A stretch of 64,000 nucleotides of DNA, from NCBI GenBank assembly GCA_027490155.1, contig JAIXYP010000007.1, forward strand, positions 21,965 to 85,964, in the 5' to 3' direction. The notes beneath the pieces were generated by a model that worked only from the letters and a program-made list of their open reading frames with translations, had not been told where the DNA came from and did not search any database. The first letter of the stretch is position 1. Every line of letters starts with the position of its first letter. Shown piece after piece: positions 39,501-47,537 of this stretch. The stretch comes from Cytophagaceae bacterium. Its GTDB lineage: Bacteria; Bacteroidota; Bacteroidia; Cytophagales; Flexibacteraceae. Both the position numbers and the translations under genes were made by a program.

Positions 39501-39873
39501 CGTGGTGGTCAGTAGCTTGACCCCTAACACGACCTATTTCATTTACATTGCTGGGGACTTCAACAACGACCCAACTGATCAGTTTAGCTTGTGCGTCAGT
39601 GCTGATATCACTAATGGTGTAGGACCGGCTCAGCAGAGTTCATCCCTTCATATTGCACCAAATCCAGCGTCGGGTATGGCCTTACTATCAGGTGGATTAG
39701 CTAAAGCTGGAGCGCATTTTATGTTGCTTAATGCCATTGGCCAGGTCATGATTTCTAACACACTGACAGACGACCAAACAACACTTAACCTTCAGGGCCT
39801 TCCTGCGGGGATGTATAGGCTACTGGTGCATGCTGATGGCCAGACCCAGTCCACAAATCTTGTAGTTGAGTAG
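36502..39873 (+). CDS. T9SS surface protein with beta-helix and fibronectin-III-like domains
   Basis: An 1123-residue exported protein; signal peptide LRTFTRLLTLILGLSLSYFSGAQ. The plan repeats a single unit of the 3132-residue protein: N-terminal beta-sandwich (about 24-215), CARDB-like domain (about 215-325, PVSGNAPGSLAISVGLVNSGV), then a right-handed beta-helix (about 340-790) rich in NNxI/NNT turns. Next come a fibronectin-III-like domain (about 795-895, TRPTNVRFAGQTGNDVLIRWN), a domain starting NDEPCGATEMQVGSGCNF typical of secreted Bacteroidota proteins, and a type A T9SS sorting domain (LHIAPNPASGMALLSGG, then LPAGMYRLLVHADG). It has its own promoter and strong terminator. Probably an adhesin-like paralogue; function unproven. 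Confidence 0.87.
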   Translation: MLRTFTRLLTLILGLSLSYFSGAQNFALLGNQSSITASGLNGWVNTNNSTSRFTRSLIVYKAEELKAAGFYAGTITSISFFKADTQTYTQDCILELSLGRKANADSLLVGTRNWKADSAANQLMRVFQSSTVTFTSGTGWVDFQLTTPYVWNGIDNLVIGTQFTRPTTPPRALPWRVTNQPTGFFKSALTYSTATLPATMTSQASRANVRLGYQPFQVDAALAGVLTPVSGNAPGSLAISVGLVNSGVSNIATAAFASSINGVAGPTFTYNGNIVQGAAPVAVSIGSYNFPVGTNVIKVWLTSVNGGPSAQFSNDTAQRSVFICGSTLSGTYTLDNRLPASATNITSFTDLALALNQCGVAGSVTINVAAGSGPYINQPVLLTNVTSLTPTQTLTINGNGAKITTLGSGGVNRSGTFIFQNTSNITLRNLRIELDSLSTAGFGVGMIGSASNITVEDCYLYSRYRTTGQAGFYGIAASATAANVPTIGGAFSNCSFRNNTVDGWLAGIYVGSDTSVNNGGFNISNNQVRNFYSFGIYLTRSNGSIVDNNSIYRTSAFSPAATCYGIYQSGVHRNLVLSNNKINNFFSATTTSATYGIYFTGNGLPGGEARVFNNVIGRFDHAGNAAVYGIYVSARTFINILHNTIVLDGPSASTAAAYAIFAGTGALNRMRIQNNIISVIRPGTGTRYIYYGNASSTGVVLDNNVYFLDTLAGANRFFGLQGTLGVSRLADWKRGPFDNQTEFANPLFRAPATNDFTPTYANIDNLGLTLGITTDVTGAPRSLSTPDIGAYEFSAPGACTRPTNVRFAGQTGNDVLIRWNVPIANANAIVEYGLEGFVPGTGTILNVNNADSVFIPNLVSGVRYSVYVRLVCSGGSVQSRWTGPIQIVRPILNDEPCGATEMQVGSGCNFISTSNVGATTTNASSYGYSLPGCASATTPNDVWFKFRTNQTGAGSADVVIGNAGFAVGQVRVFSTNAAGTCAGPFNEISCGVRPGGIMPTVVVSSLTPNTTYFIYIAGDFNNDPTDQFSLCVSADITNGVGPAQQSSSLHIAPNPASGMALLSGGLAKAGAHFMLLNAIGQVMISNTLTDDQTTLNLQGLPAGMYRLLVHADGQTQSTNLVVE

Positions 39874-39905
39874 GCCTAATTAGGCTAGGCCCTTTGCTGT
39901 TATTG

Positions 39906-39953
39906 CTGATTACCAACAAGGTTACTCGTTTGGGTTGCTTTGTTGGTAATCAG
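39906..39953 (+). terminator. intrinsic terminator after the 36502 gene
   Basis: CTGATTACCAACAA and TTGTTGGTAATCAG form a perfect 14-bp stem around a 20-base loop, followed by TGTTTTA. The T-run is short, but the stem length supports termination. Confidence 0.75.
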
Positions 39954-40023
39954 TGTTTTAGGGTACTTGTGTTAAAGTAGGCTAGAGGTTGGCCTTTATT
40001 GCGGCTTTGTGCCAGCAAAACTT

Positions 40024-40031
40024 TATCTTTG
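40024..40031 (+). promoter_or_regulatory. -7 box for the lytic transglycosylase gene
   Basis: TATCTTTG followed by C is a perfect TAnnTTTG box 44 bp before the ATG. The upstream TTTG at 40006 is only 14 bp away, too close for a standard -33. Confidence 0.55.
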
Positions 40032-40075
40032 CAGACAGGCAGGTGGTTGCCTCCTGATTAGCAAGTAACAAGACT

Positions 40076-41971
40076 ATGGGTATTCGTGGTGGCTATTCGG
40101 TTCAGAAGGTAGTTTTAGCCTTTTTGATCTTCGCTTTAGGCTCCGTTTCTGCGGCTATGGCGCAGACGACGCAGCCTGAGGTTGGTCAGCCACAGCAGTT
40201 TTTGTTTGAGGATACTCTTGGCGATCCAACCGATGCGCTGGACTTTACTGCAGACGACAGCAGTAGCATCGTAACCAAACAGGTAACTGATAGTCTGCTG
40301 AGCCTACCAGCCAGTTTTGTCCCAAAAGTTAGCATGGAGCTACTCGCTGATCGGCTAAGCTGTATTGAAGGCAAAATCCCGCTGACATTAAACCCCAAGG
40401 TGGCTGGCTTTATCGACTACTTCACGGTCCGGAACCGAGCCTATACCAAAATGGTACTTGAGCGGAAGGACTTTTACTTCCCGATCTTCGAGAAGTACCT
40501 CAAGAAGTATGACCTGCCCGAGGAGCTGAAGTATTTAGCAATCGTCGAGAGCGGGCTTAACTTTACAGCCATCAGCAGGGTAGGGGCTGTAGGTCTTTGG
40601 CAGTTTATGCCACCAACTGGTAAGGAGGTCGGCCTAAGTATCGATCATTATTTTGACGAAAGGTTGCATGTTGAAAAGTCAACAGAGGCTGCCTGCAAAT
40701 ATCTAAAACGTCTATATAGGGTCCTTGGAAACTGGGAGCTTGTGCTGGCCAGCTACAACTGTGGTATGGGCAAAGTCAAACGTACCGTCGAGCGCACTGG
40801 CAAACGTACCTTTTGGGAAGTATATCCTTACCTGCCACAAGAGACCCGCGCATACGTGCCTCAGTTTGTGGCCCTGACTTACGCTATTAACTATTACAAA
40901 GAGCATAATATCTACCCTGATGCAGATAGTCTCTTAGTACCGATTCCGTCCGACTCGGTCTTGGTTGATAAGCATATAAGCCTGCCAGCCTTTGCGCAAT
41001 ACATAGGTGTTTCGCACAAGGATCTCAAACAGATCAACCCTACACTTAGGCGGCATAGCACGCCTCCAGGTCAGCCATATTACCTCAAGTATCCATCCGC
41101 GGTGAAGGACTTTGTGGGCCTCAATGTGCAGGAGCTACTGGATAGTGCTGCAGTGCCCGTGCCCGATCATTACTTGGCGGCCTACCTCCTCAAGGCTGAC
41201 AAACGCAACAAGCATAAAGTCTTATTGGCTAGCAATGCCAAAGGAAAACGTGGCAAACGAGGTCGTCGTCAACCAGAGCAGGCCCAAGACAATGCCAAAT
41301 TGCTAGCAATGGCTAAGGCAGCGCCAAGCAACCTGAGTGCTCCAGTTACTACTAATGCAAGCCAGGAGGTAGCGTCTTATGGTAGCCAAACAGATGTAGC
41401 GCCAAAGTCTGCTGCGCCGGATACAAACACCGAACCAGAGCTGCCCGCAGCAATCCGTGCTAGCCTCGGTGCTACGGCGATGGGGGTTACGTCCGCAACG
41501 GCTGACCATGGCGAAACAGCCGAACTTGAAAATCAGACGCTAGTACCAGAAATCAAAAAATACAAAGTGGCAGCTGGACAAGGCTTGTTCACGATCGCTC
41601 GAAAATTTGGTGTCACGACAGAGCAGTTATGCCTCTGGAATAACATCAAGTTAGGAGCCACGATCCTGCCTGGTCAAGAGCTATTGGTCTGCTCCCCTGA
41701 TAATGCCACAACGGCTGGGGCTTTGGCTGATGCAGATGTAAACAATGGTAAGACTAAGGCTTTGGCACATCAGGTGGCGAAAACCGGCACCAAAGCTGTT
41801 GGTCGTAAACAGAGCCCCAAAGTGCGTCAGCGTACCTACCAAGTACAGCCAGGGGATACCCTTTGGGCCATTTGTCAGAAGCATGAGGGTATATCAGTCA
41901 ATGATATCATCAAACTTAATGGCCTCAAGAATCGTAAGCTCACACCCGGTCAGAAGTTGATATTGGGGTAG
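40076..41971 (+). CDS. mltD: MltD-like lytic murein transglycosylase with two LysM domains
   Basis: A 631-residue exported enzyme that cleaves peptidoglycan between MurNAc and GlcNAc to form anhydro-muropeptides. The signal peptide ends near SAAMAQ (30). The SLT domain spans about 145-245: catalytic Glu158 in LAIVESGLNF, AVGLWQFMPPTGKEVGL, and ASYNCGMGKV. A linker rich in Lys/Arg and then Ala/Ser/Thr (about 385-480) leads to two LysM peptidoglycan-binding domains: KYKVAAGQGLFTIARKFGV (about 491-540) and RTYQVQPGDTLWAICQKHEG (about 585-631). There is no lipobox, unlike E. coli MltD. A start at ATG 40076 is supported by the -7 box and signal peptide. Confidence 0.92.
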   Translation: MGIRGGYSVQKVVLAFLIFALGSVSAAMAQTTQPEVGQPQQFLFEDTLGDPTDALDFTADDSSSIVTKQVTDSLLSLPASFVPKVSMELLADRLSCIEGKIPLTLNPKVAGFIDYFTVRNRAYTKMVLERKDFYFPIFEKYLKKYDLPEELKYLAIVESGLNFTAISRVGAVGLWQFMPPTGKEVGLSIDHYFDERLHVEKSTEAACKYLKRLYRVLGNWELVLASYNCGMGKVKRTVERTGKRTFWEVYPYLPQETRAYVPQFVALTYAINYYKEHNIYPDADSLLVPIPSDSVLVDKHISLPAFAQYIGVSHKDLKQINPTLRRHSTPPGQPYYLKYPSAVKDFVGLNVQELLDSAAVPVPDHYLAAYLLKADKRNKHKVLLASNAKGKRGKRGRRQPEQAQDNAKLLAMAKAAPSNLSAPVTTNASQEVASYGSQTDVAPKSAAPDTNTEPELPAAIRASLGATAMGVTSATADHGETAELENQTLVPEIKKYKVAAGQGLFTIARKFGVTTEQLCLWNNIKLGATILPGQELLVCSPDNATTAGALADADVNNGKTKALAHQVAKTGTKAVGRKQSPKVRQRTYQVQPGDTLWAICQKHEGISVNDIIKLNGLKNRKLTPGQKLILG

Positions 41972-42657
41972 GGTTATATTAGGCTGATTATTCGGTATTG
42001 TCTGAGTGCGTATTGCCTTCCCATTCTTATTTGATTTCTAGGGTACAACATTAATCAGGTAAAGCCAACGGTTAACTGAGTGTATTCCATCAAGCCCGTT
42101 GAAGATGCTCCGATCAAGGAGATCAGCGTCAAGATTGGCCCATCTAGTTTGGTGTTTTTCCTTATTGGTTGTTTCTAGGATGCTCAACTTTGCGGTCAAG
42201 GCTCCTTTAGATTTGCAGGAATAATCTACAAATAGGCAAGGTCATGCTGTCTGTCAGGTTAAGGGCCTCACCTTACCACCAAACAAGCCACTCCTGTTCC
42301 AGCTTTAACCACAGATAACCCTGCATCAATTTGGGTTGTCAGTCGTGCTGCCCTTGACTTCTAGCACTCGACCAGCCAAGTTTTTTGTCGGGAATACTTC
42401 TGCCCTCTTCCAAGGCGGCGAACCTGAACAGCCAGCCATTGGTAGGGTTGTGCCCAACACCGATGGTGTCAAATTAGGACAGATTATGGTGCTTAGCTTG
42501 GTCTAGGGCACTGTCCTTGGTGGCGTGGTCATAGGGTTATGTGAGTGTCCAATGATTATATCTAGCCCTAGTTACCTATGCATAGCCAACAGGATCAATG
42601 GGCAGGCACGGGGAGTGGAGGCCTTTTTTTGCGGATTTTGGCCAAACAATTTGGTAG
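41972..42657. other. gene-free region, possibly a decayed coding sequence
   Basis: No intact gene is visible over nearly 700 bp. The composition stays coding-like. A 60-codon stop-to-stop frame at about 42310-42506 reads protein-like segments such as FVGNTSALFQGGEPEQPAIG and GRVVPNTDGVKLGQIMV, but has no start and is bounded by stops. It may be a pseudogene remnant; the family is not recognised. Confidence 0.3.
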
Positions 42658-42685
42658 TTGTAAGCAGAAAAAACCTCTACCTTTG
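42658..42685 (+). promoter_or_regulatory. promoter of the glutamate dehydrogenase gene (TTG, 17 bp, TACCTTTG)
   Basis: TTG at 42658-42660, 17-bp spacer, TACCTTTG then C at 42678-42685. It lies inside the upstream extension of the open frame, so it rules out starts before about 42692 and supports ATG 42716. Confidence 0.7.
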
Positions 42686-42715
42686 CCACTACCAATACAC
42701 CTAAAAATAAGCTAT

Positions 42716-43990
42716 ATGAGCTACATAGAACCGGCTCCGATCAAGGATCGTGAAAATCCGCTGGAGTCGATGATGAAGCGCTTTGATCTGGCCGCCCAGA
42801 TCTTAGGCCTGGACGAGTCCACCTACAACGTGCTCAAGACCCCTACCAAACAAGTGATCGTAGGCTTGCCTATCACGATGGATGACGGTCGGGTACGTGT
42901 TTTCGAAGGCTATCGTGTGATCCATAGTAACGTCCTAGGACCTGCCAAAGGCGGTATCCGGTTCGATATGGACGTCAACATAGACGAAGTAAAGGCCCTC
43001 GCCGCCTGGATGACCTGGAAGTGTGCTGTCGTAGATATCCCCTACGGCGGAGCCAAAGGTGGTATCACTTGCAACCCACGCGAGATGTCAGCTGGTGAAA
43101 TGGAGCGCTTGATGCGTGCCTATACCGTAGCTCTGTTAGATATTTTTGGCCCTGACAAGGACATTCCTGCCCCAGATATGGGCACCGGTCCGCGCGAGAT
43201 GGCCTGGCTAATGGATGAGTACAGTAAAAGCCATGGCATGACTGTCAACGCAGTTGTGACTGGCAAGCCGTTAGTCCTAGGTGGTTCATTGGGCCGTGTC
43301 GAGGCAACTGGGCGTGGCATTATGGTCAGCACCTTTTCCGCCCTCGAAAAACTCAAGATCAATCCTTACCAAGCTACCTGTGCCGTCCAAGGCTTTGGTA
43401 ATGTTGGTAGTATCAGTGCCAAACTACTGGCTGAGCGTGGCCTCAAGGTCGTGGCAGTCAGTGATATTTCTGGGGCTTATTACAACGAAAACGGTATCGA
43501 CATCGAGAAAGCGTTAGCATACCGTGACGGAAATAAAGGTACCCTAGCAGGATTTACTGAGGCAACCCTGATCCCAGCTGATGATCTGTTGACCCTTGAG
43601 GTTGACGTCCTGATCCCGGCTGCCAAAGAGGATGTCATTACTGAAGATGTTGCACATACCCTTAGATGCAAACTCATCGTCGAAGGTGCCAACGGACCAA
43701 CCTCTGCTAAGGCAGATGCGGTGATGGCCGAGCGTGGCATCAAGGCAGTGCCTGATATTCTGGCCAACGCTGGTGGTGTGACGGTTAGTTACTTCGAGTG
43801 GGTACAGAACCGCCTAGGCTATAAGTGGGGCCTTGACAGGGTGCAACGCCGTAGTGACCGCATCATGAAGGACTCGTTTGAGCGCGTTTTCCAAGCTGCT
43901 AACAAGTATGACGTATCACTTCGGATTGGTGCCTACATCGTCGCAATCGACAAAGTGGCCCAGACCTACAAATGGCGTGGAGGCTTCTAG
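42716..43990 (+). CDS. glutamate dehydrogenase (Glu/Leu/Phe/Val dehydrogenase family)
   Basis: A 424-residue enzyme, the same length as the NAD-linked RocG/GudB type; it interconverts glutamate and alpha-ketoglutarate plus ammonia. Active-site lysines are in GPAKGGIR (78), WKCAVVD (102) and the catalytic PYGGAKGGI (114); PAPDMGTGPREMAW follows, and the Rossmann loop is GFGNVGS (226-232). The N-terminus is SYIEPAPIKDRENPLESMMKRFD. The open frame extends upstream to ATG 42578, but those 46 codons cover the promoter and are low-complexity, so ATG 42716 is used. A strong terminator follows directly. Cofactor preference (NAD or NADP) is not decided; length and N-terminus favour NAD and a catabolic role. 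Confidence 0.92.
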   Translation: MSYIEPAPIKDRENPLESMMKRFDLAAQILGLDESTYNVLKTPTKQVIVGLPITMDDGRVRVFEGYRVIHSNVLGPAKGGIRFDMDVNIDEVKALAAWMTWKCAVVDIPYGGAKGGITCNPREMSAGEMERLMRAYTVALLDIFGPDKDIPAPDMGTGPREMAWLMDEYSKSHGMTVNAVVTGKPLVLGGSLGRVEATGRGIMVSTFSALEKLKINPYQATCAVQGFGNVGSISAKLLAERGLKVVAVSDISGAYYNENGIDIEKALAYRDGNKGTLAGFTEATLIPADDLLTLEVDVLIPAAKEDVITEDVAHTLRCKLIVEGANGPTSAKADAVMAERGIKAVPDILANAGGVTVSYFEWVQNRLGYKWGLDRVQRRSDRIMKDSFERVFQAANKYDVSLRIGAYIVAIDKVAQTYKWRGGF

Positions 43991-44022
43991 GAGCTAGCCC
44001 CCAAAAATTTAGTTATTCAGAG

Positions 44023-44052
44023 ATCCCTAGCCTTTGGCTAGGGATTTTTTTT
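44023..44052 (+). terminator. intrinsic terminator of the glutamate dehydrogenase gene
   Basis: ATCCCTAGCC and GGCTAGGGAT form a perfect 10-bp stem with a TTT loop, followed by eight Ts. It lies about 30 bp after the stop codon. Confidence 0.92.
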
Positions 44053-44149
44053 GGTGGTGAGATTAGGTGATCAAAATATTGGTCCGTGGATTAGTTCAAT
44101 CTGGAAAATGTGGTATATACTTGCCATCAAATATCACATGGCTTCCTAA

Positions 44150-45259
44150 ATGATCCGTATACTCCTCTTTTTTACCACACTCCTGCTTGGATCGCTAGGT
44201 ATGAATGCCATAGCATTTGCACAGGCGGCTGAGACGACCACCAACCTAACAGAAAGCCAAGTCAGTACAAGGAAAGCATCAAGCGGACCACCAATGCCTA
44301 TCATTGGGCATGAGGAGAACCTTCCCCAAGGAAGTTATTACGCCAATACGTTTTTGGTTGATAGCTTATTCACTGGTCTTCGCTATTACTTGGAGGATGC
44401 CTATGACGCCAAACACAAACCGATCAAAAAGCGGAAGCTGATCCTAGATGTTTTTGATGTTCGGACTGGGGATTTATTGCGTTCGGTCCGTTTGAAGCGG
44501 CCATCGGAGATGACTGGCAACCGGTCGATGATGGATATGAGCTGTGGCAAGGCTGGCACCTTTGTCATGTTCGCCGAGGAGGCTAACATTGTGCCAGATG
44601 GGGAGGTAGCCAAAATCAAGGTCTATGGTATGGATACCGCAGGCACATTAATTTTGGCTGGTGTCACACTATTTGAGCGTAAGTACCGCAAATCATGGTC
44701 TTGGACAGAGGATAAGTATGGCTTTAGTCCTGATGGTAAGCACGCTTATTATGCGACACTTACCAAAAGTGGTCGTTCAACTGAGGTGGAACTTCATTAT
44801 TTGACCTTGGGGGATAGCTTGGTACAGCAGGTGACATTTATGTTGCAAGGTAAAATCGACCAAGTTGGGCTATGTGACATTTACTTCGTGAACGGTGAGC
44901 CAATTGTAACCACTAGGTCATCCCTTGACGATTTTGAGGATCTAGTGATTCGAAAAGTGCAGCCAGGACCACTCTTGGTACAATCAGGTTTTAGATTTGG
45001 CTTGCCAGCTGACGCAAAAGTCAAGGATGTGCGGGTGTTTCACCCAGCCGGAATGCTCGACCGTTTGTATGTCAAAATAGGATACGTCACGGATAACAAA
45101 GCGGTTTTGTCCATCTACGACCTTGCCACTTCTGAGGATCGAATGCCACGCGTGGTGATGCGATTCGAGCAGGACTTTGATCAACAGGAAGTTGTCGATC
45201 AATGGAATTTGTTCAGATACCGCCGCAATGATATGGCAAGGCTTCAGGTGCAGGACTAA
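44150..45259 (+). CDS. exported protein of unknown function
   Basis: A 369-residue protein with a clear signal peptide (IRILLFFTTLLLGSLGMNAIAFAQ). The mature part begins with a flexible Thr/Ser-rich stretch, then consists of beta-strand-like segments such as RKLILDVFDVRTGDLLRSVRL, EVAKIKVYGMDTAGTLILAGVTLFERKYRKSW and KYGFSPDGKHAYYATL. The last carries a SPDGKHAYY motif as in WD40/TolB-like propeller blades. There is no lipobox, no T9SS sorting domain, and no family I recognise. It is followed closely by another unknown gene on the same strand, so the two may be co-transcribed. A periplasmic propeller-like protein is the best structural guess. Confidence 0.6.
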   Translation: MIRILLFFTTLLLGSLGMNAIAFAQAAETTTNLTESQVSTRKASSGPPMPIIGHEENLPQGSYYANTFLVDSLFTGLRYYLEDAYDAKHKPIKKRKLILDVFDVRTGDLLRSVRLKRPSEMTGNRSMMDMSCGKAGTFVMFAEEANIVPDGEVAKIKVYGMDTAGTLILAGVTLFERKYRKSWSWTEDKYGFSPDGKHAYYATLTKSGRSTEVELHYLTLGDSLVQQVTFMLQGKIDQVGLCDIYFVNGEPIVTTRSSLDDFEDLVIRKVQPGPLLVQSGFRFGLPADAKVKDVRVFHPAGMLDRLYVKIGYVTDNKAVLSIYDLATSEDRMPRVVMRFEQDFDQQEVVDQWNLFRYRRNDMARLQVQD

Positions 45260-45349
45260 TATGAAGTGGGTGATAAAACCTTCGTGCTTTGGGGGGCTGC
45301 GCCTAACCTATTGCCAGGTGTAGAGCGGGCAGAGTTCCAGACCGTTTGC

Positions 45350-45862
45350 ATGACCAGTTCCGTTAATGGAGATGGAAGGCTCAAGTACTTTCATGGCTTG
45401 TTACACCATTGCAAAATGCCATCACAAGGACCAGGAGTTGGTACTTACATAGCCATTGGACTTGTAGGCGGATTATTGGCAGGAGCAATCTTGATCCCGA
45501 TACTATCAGCAAATGCTGAAGCTGATGCAAGTTTGCCACCTGAAATTAAAGACGGCATCTATAGCGCAGGTTCCGTCTTTGCTGCGGATGAAAAAGGTCC
45601 GTATGCCCTTGCCGAGCAATTGTATGGCGCTAGCCCAAACTATATGAGTGGCTTCAAACACGAGTCTGTTTTGATCAAGATGAAAGCAGCCTCTGGATTC
45701 ATTATCCGGATGACAGGCACTGGCGAAACTACCGGCTATACAGCAATCACAGGCAAGGGGCAGGACATCAAAGTGGTACCTAATACCAGCAAACGACTGC
45801 CAAATGGCCAACGGGTCATCATCTGCCAAGATGAAAAGACAATGAGGTTGGTTAGGTTTTAG
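45350..45862 (+). CDS. small membrane-associated protein of unknown function
   Basis: The open frame runs from a GTG at 45266, but the first plausible ATG is at 45350, giving 170 residues; ATG 45416 is also possible and begins just before the single hydrophobic segment (TYIAIGLVGGLLAGAILIPIL). The rest (about 55-170) is a soluble beta-rich part with DIKVVPNTSKRLPNGQRVIICQDEKTMRLVRF at the end, probably periplasmic. No family is recognised. It starts within 100 bp of the end of the 44150 gene and is convergent with the minus-strand gene that follows. The codon pattern supports coding, but the start is uncertain. Confidence 0.5.
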   Translation: MTSSVNGDGRLKYFHGLLHHCKMPSQGPGVGTYIAIGLVGGLLAGAILIPILSANAEADASLPPEIKDGIYSAGSVFAADEKGPYALAEQLYGASPNYMSGFKHESVLIKMKAASGFIIRMTGTGETTGYTAITGKGQDIKVVPNTSKRLPNGQRVIICQDEKTMRLVRF

Positions 45863-45931
45863 TCCTTTGCATACATCTTGCTCTAGTCAAACATTAGTAG
45901 ATGAAATAATGTATGCTTGTGATTTAATTCA

Positions 45932-47257
45932 CTAAAAATCATCTTCAAAAAGTGCTTGCCCAGCATTGTTGCTGATCCTGATCATATCCATCTCGCCTAG
46001 GCCCCGGAAGATGGTCGAGAGCTCGAATACGCGGCCAATTGGCTTTGTATAGGTCAAGGAGTAAACTTGTTTATCGTCCAGTAGGATGGTCGCTTTTTTG
46101 TCCTTGACAATCAGCTTGAGATAGGAAAAATCCTTTAAGGGTTTCACAAAATACTTCTTCTGGTCGGCCACCGGGACTACAACGTCTGCATATTGGTTGT
46201 AGATGTCATGCGAGGTGCTTGAGGCATCAAAAGTCAGGTGGATGGGTAGGCCACTGCCGCGTACCTTGATCCCGAATTTTGGCCTGTTGTGGTTGTAGCT
46301 GTTTGTGTGGCATTTGAGTCTGCACTCTAGCACCATATCGTCCCCATCAAACCCGAAGTCGGTCACCCTCACAAACTCCATCAAGAAATCAGCCGTGGTG
46401 TCAATGCCCTGCTCGACCAAATCAGGCAGGTGAACATTCATCATTCCGTTGCTGCGGAAACTTTTGCCTGTGGTTTGTTGCCCTAATTGGTTAAACCGCG
46501 TCACCCAGCCTTGTGTTGGTATCACGAAGTGCTGATACCCAAGTAGTGTTTTGTTACTGAAGATCTTGGCGATATAGAGTCCTGCTTTGTTGATCCGGAA
46601 CTCACCATTTCCCTGACCGATACTGTCTGCTTGCAGAAATCGTACTGGCCGGTCAGCCACACCGTCGAGATTAATGACGTTTAGGTTGCGCTTATAGGCT
46701 GTTGGTATGACGTATTTGTAGTAGAATTTAGCTGGCAGTTTGCCATCAGAGACAATAGGCGATACCTCAAGGATATTGGGGCCAGTATAGACCTCTGGTG
46801 TAGGATACTCGATTGGTCGGAGCATGAGCAGTAGGCTGCCAACTAGTAGTCCGATAAACAACCCAATACCAGCACCTCGCCACATCAATGGGTTTCGGTA
46901 CCAAGGTGTTGGGTGATCTTCTGGCCTTGAGGCTCGAGGGTTGATCAAATCCGCCAAGGGTCCTGGGTCTGTGGACTGTTCGGCCTTTCCCATCTTGAAG
47001 GCTAACCAGTCGGTATAGCCCAAGACCTGTGCCAAGGCATTGAGTGTAGCCGTATAGGGTAGGCCCTTGTACTCAACACGCCCAAGTATTCGTTTGAGGG
47101 TCGTGACCGAAACGTTGATTTTGGCCGTCTGAAAAATCAGGTCGCTGAGCTGAACAAAGTCCCTCTGGCCCCAGTCTGCAACAGGGCCCCAGCCGAGTTT
47201 TTGCTCAAGTTGGGAGGCATAGCGGCGAAGATGTTCGCGCTCTACTAGTTCGCTCAT
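45932..47257 (-). CDS. membrane-anchored protein with N-terminal DNA-binding-like helical domain
   Basis: From ATG 47257 it is 441 residues; the frame can extend to a TTG at 47326. The N-terminal part (about 5-90) is helical: LRRYASQLEQKLGWGP, FVQLSDLIFQTAKINVSVTTLKRILGRVEYKGLPYTATLNALAQVLGYTDW. This resembles an HTH-like module of Bacteroidota regulators with the pattern SxxTLKRxxG...TLNALAxxLGYxxW. One membrane helix lies at about 126-146 (IGLFIGLLVGSLLLML), and a roughly 290-residue periplasmic part ends KDKKATILLDDKQVYSLTY and ISNNAGQALFEDDF, similar to concanavalin-like lectin folds. It is divergent from the 2276-residue heparinase-like gene. A membrane-bound sensor/regulator is inferred; DNA binding is not shown. 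Confidence 0.65.
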   Translation of the reverse strand: MSELVEREHLRRYASQLEQKLGWGPVADWGQRDFVQLSDLIFQTAKINVSVTTLKRILGRVEYKGLPYTATLNALAQVLGYTDWLAFKMGKAEQSTDPGPLADLINPRASRPEDHPTPWYRNPLMWRGAGIGLFIGLLVGSLLLMLRPIEYPTPEVYTGPNILEVSPIVSDGKLPAKFYYKYVIPTAYKRNLNVINLDGVADRPVRFLQADSIGQGNGEFRINKAGLYIAKIFSNKTLLGYQHFVIPTQGWVTRFNQLGQQTTGKSFRSNGMMNVHLPDLVEQGIDTTADFLMEFVRVTDFGFDGDDMVLECRLKCHTNSYNHNRPKFGIKVRGSGLPIHLTFDASSTSHDIYNQYADVVVPVADQKKYFVKPLKDFSYLKLIVKDKKATILLDDKQVYSLTYTKPIGRVFELSTIFRGLGEMDMIRISNNAGQALFEDDF

Positions 47258-47443
47258 TGATTTATCAGGTTTTGCCCTCAGGAGGACTTCTAAAGCCGAA
47301 GGCAAGGTATAAAAATTATTCGGCAAAACATGGTTAGGGGTTTTGGTGATGCTGAACAGGATATGAACAGGTCCTTTGTGGCTGAATAACTGGTGTTCAT
47401 AACGTGTTCACATTACGCATAGGTACTGTAGGGGCCATTTCTG

Positions 47444-47451
47444 CACCTTTA
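47444..47451 (+). promoter_or_regulatory. candidate -7 box for the 2276-residue protein gene
   Basis: CACCTTTA followed by C, 86 bp before the ATG, in a CCATTT-CT-GCACCTTTAC context like that before yciH and tadA. No -33 TTG is evident. Confidence 0.35.
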
Positions 47452-47537
47452 CAATGCCAATCAGCCAGCCGAATTGCCAGCTCCTGTGCTTGTTGCTTGG
47501 CAGTACACACTTACCACCATCTTAACCATTATCGACC

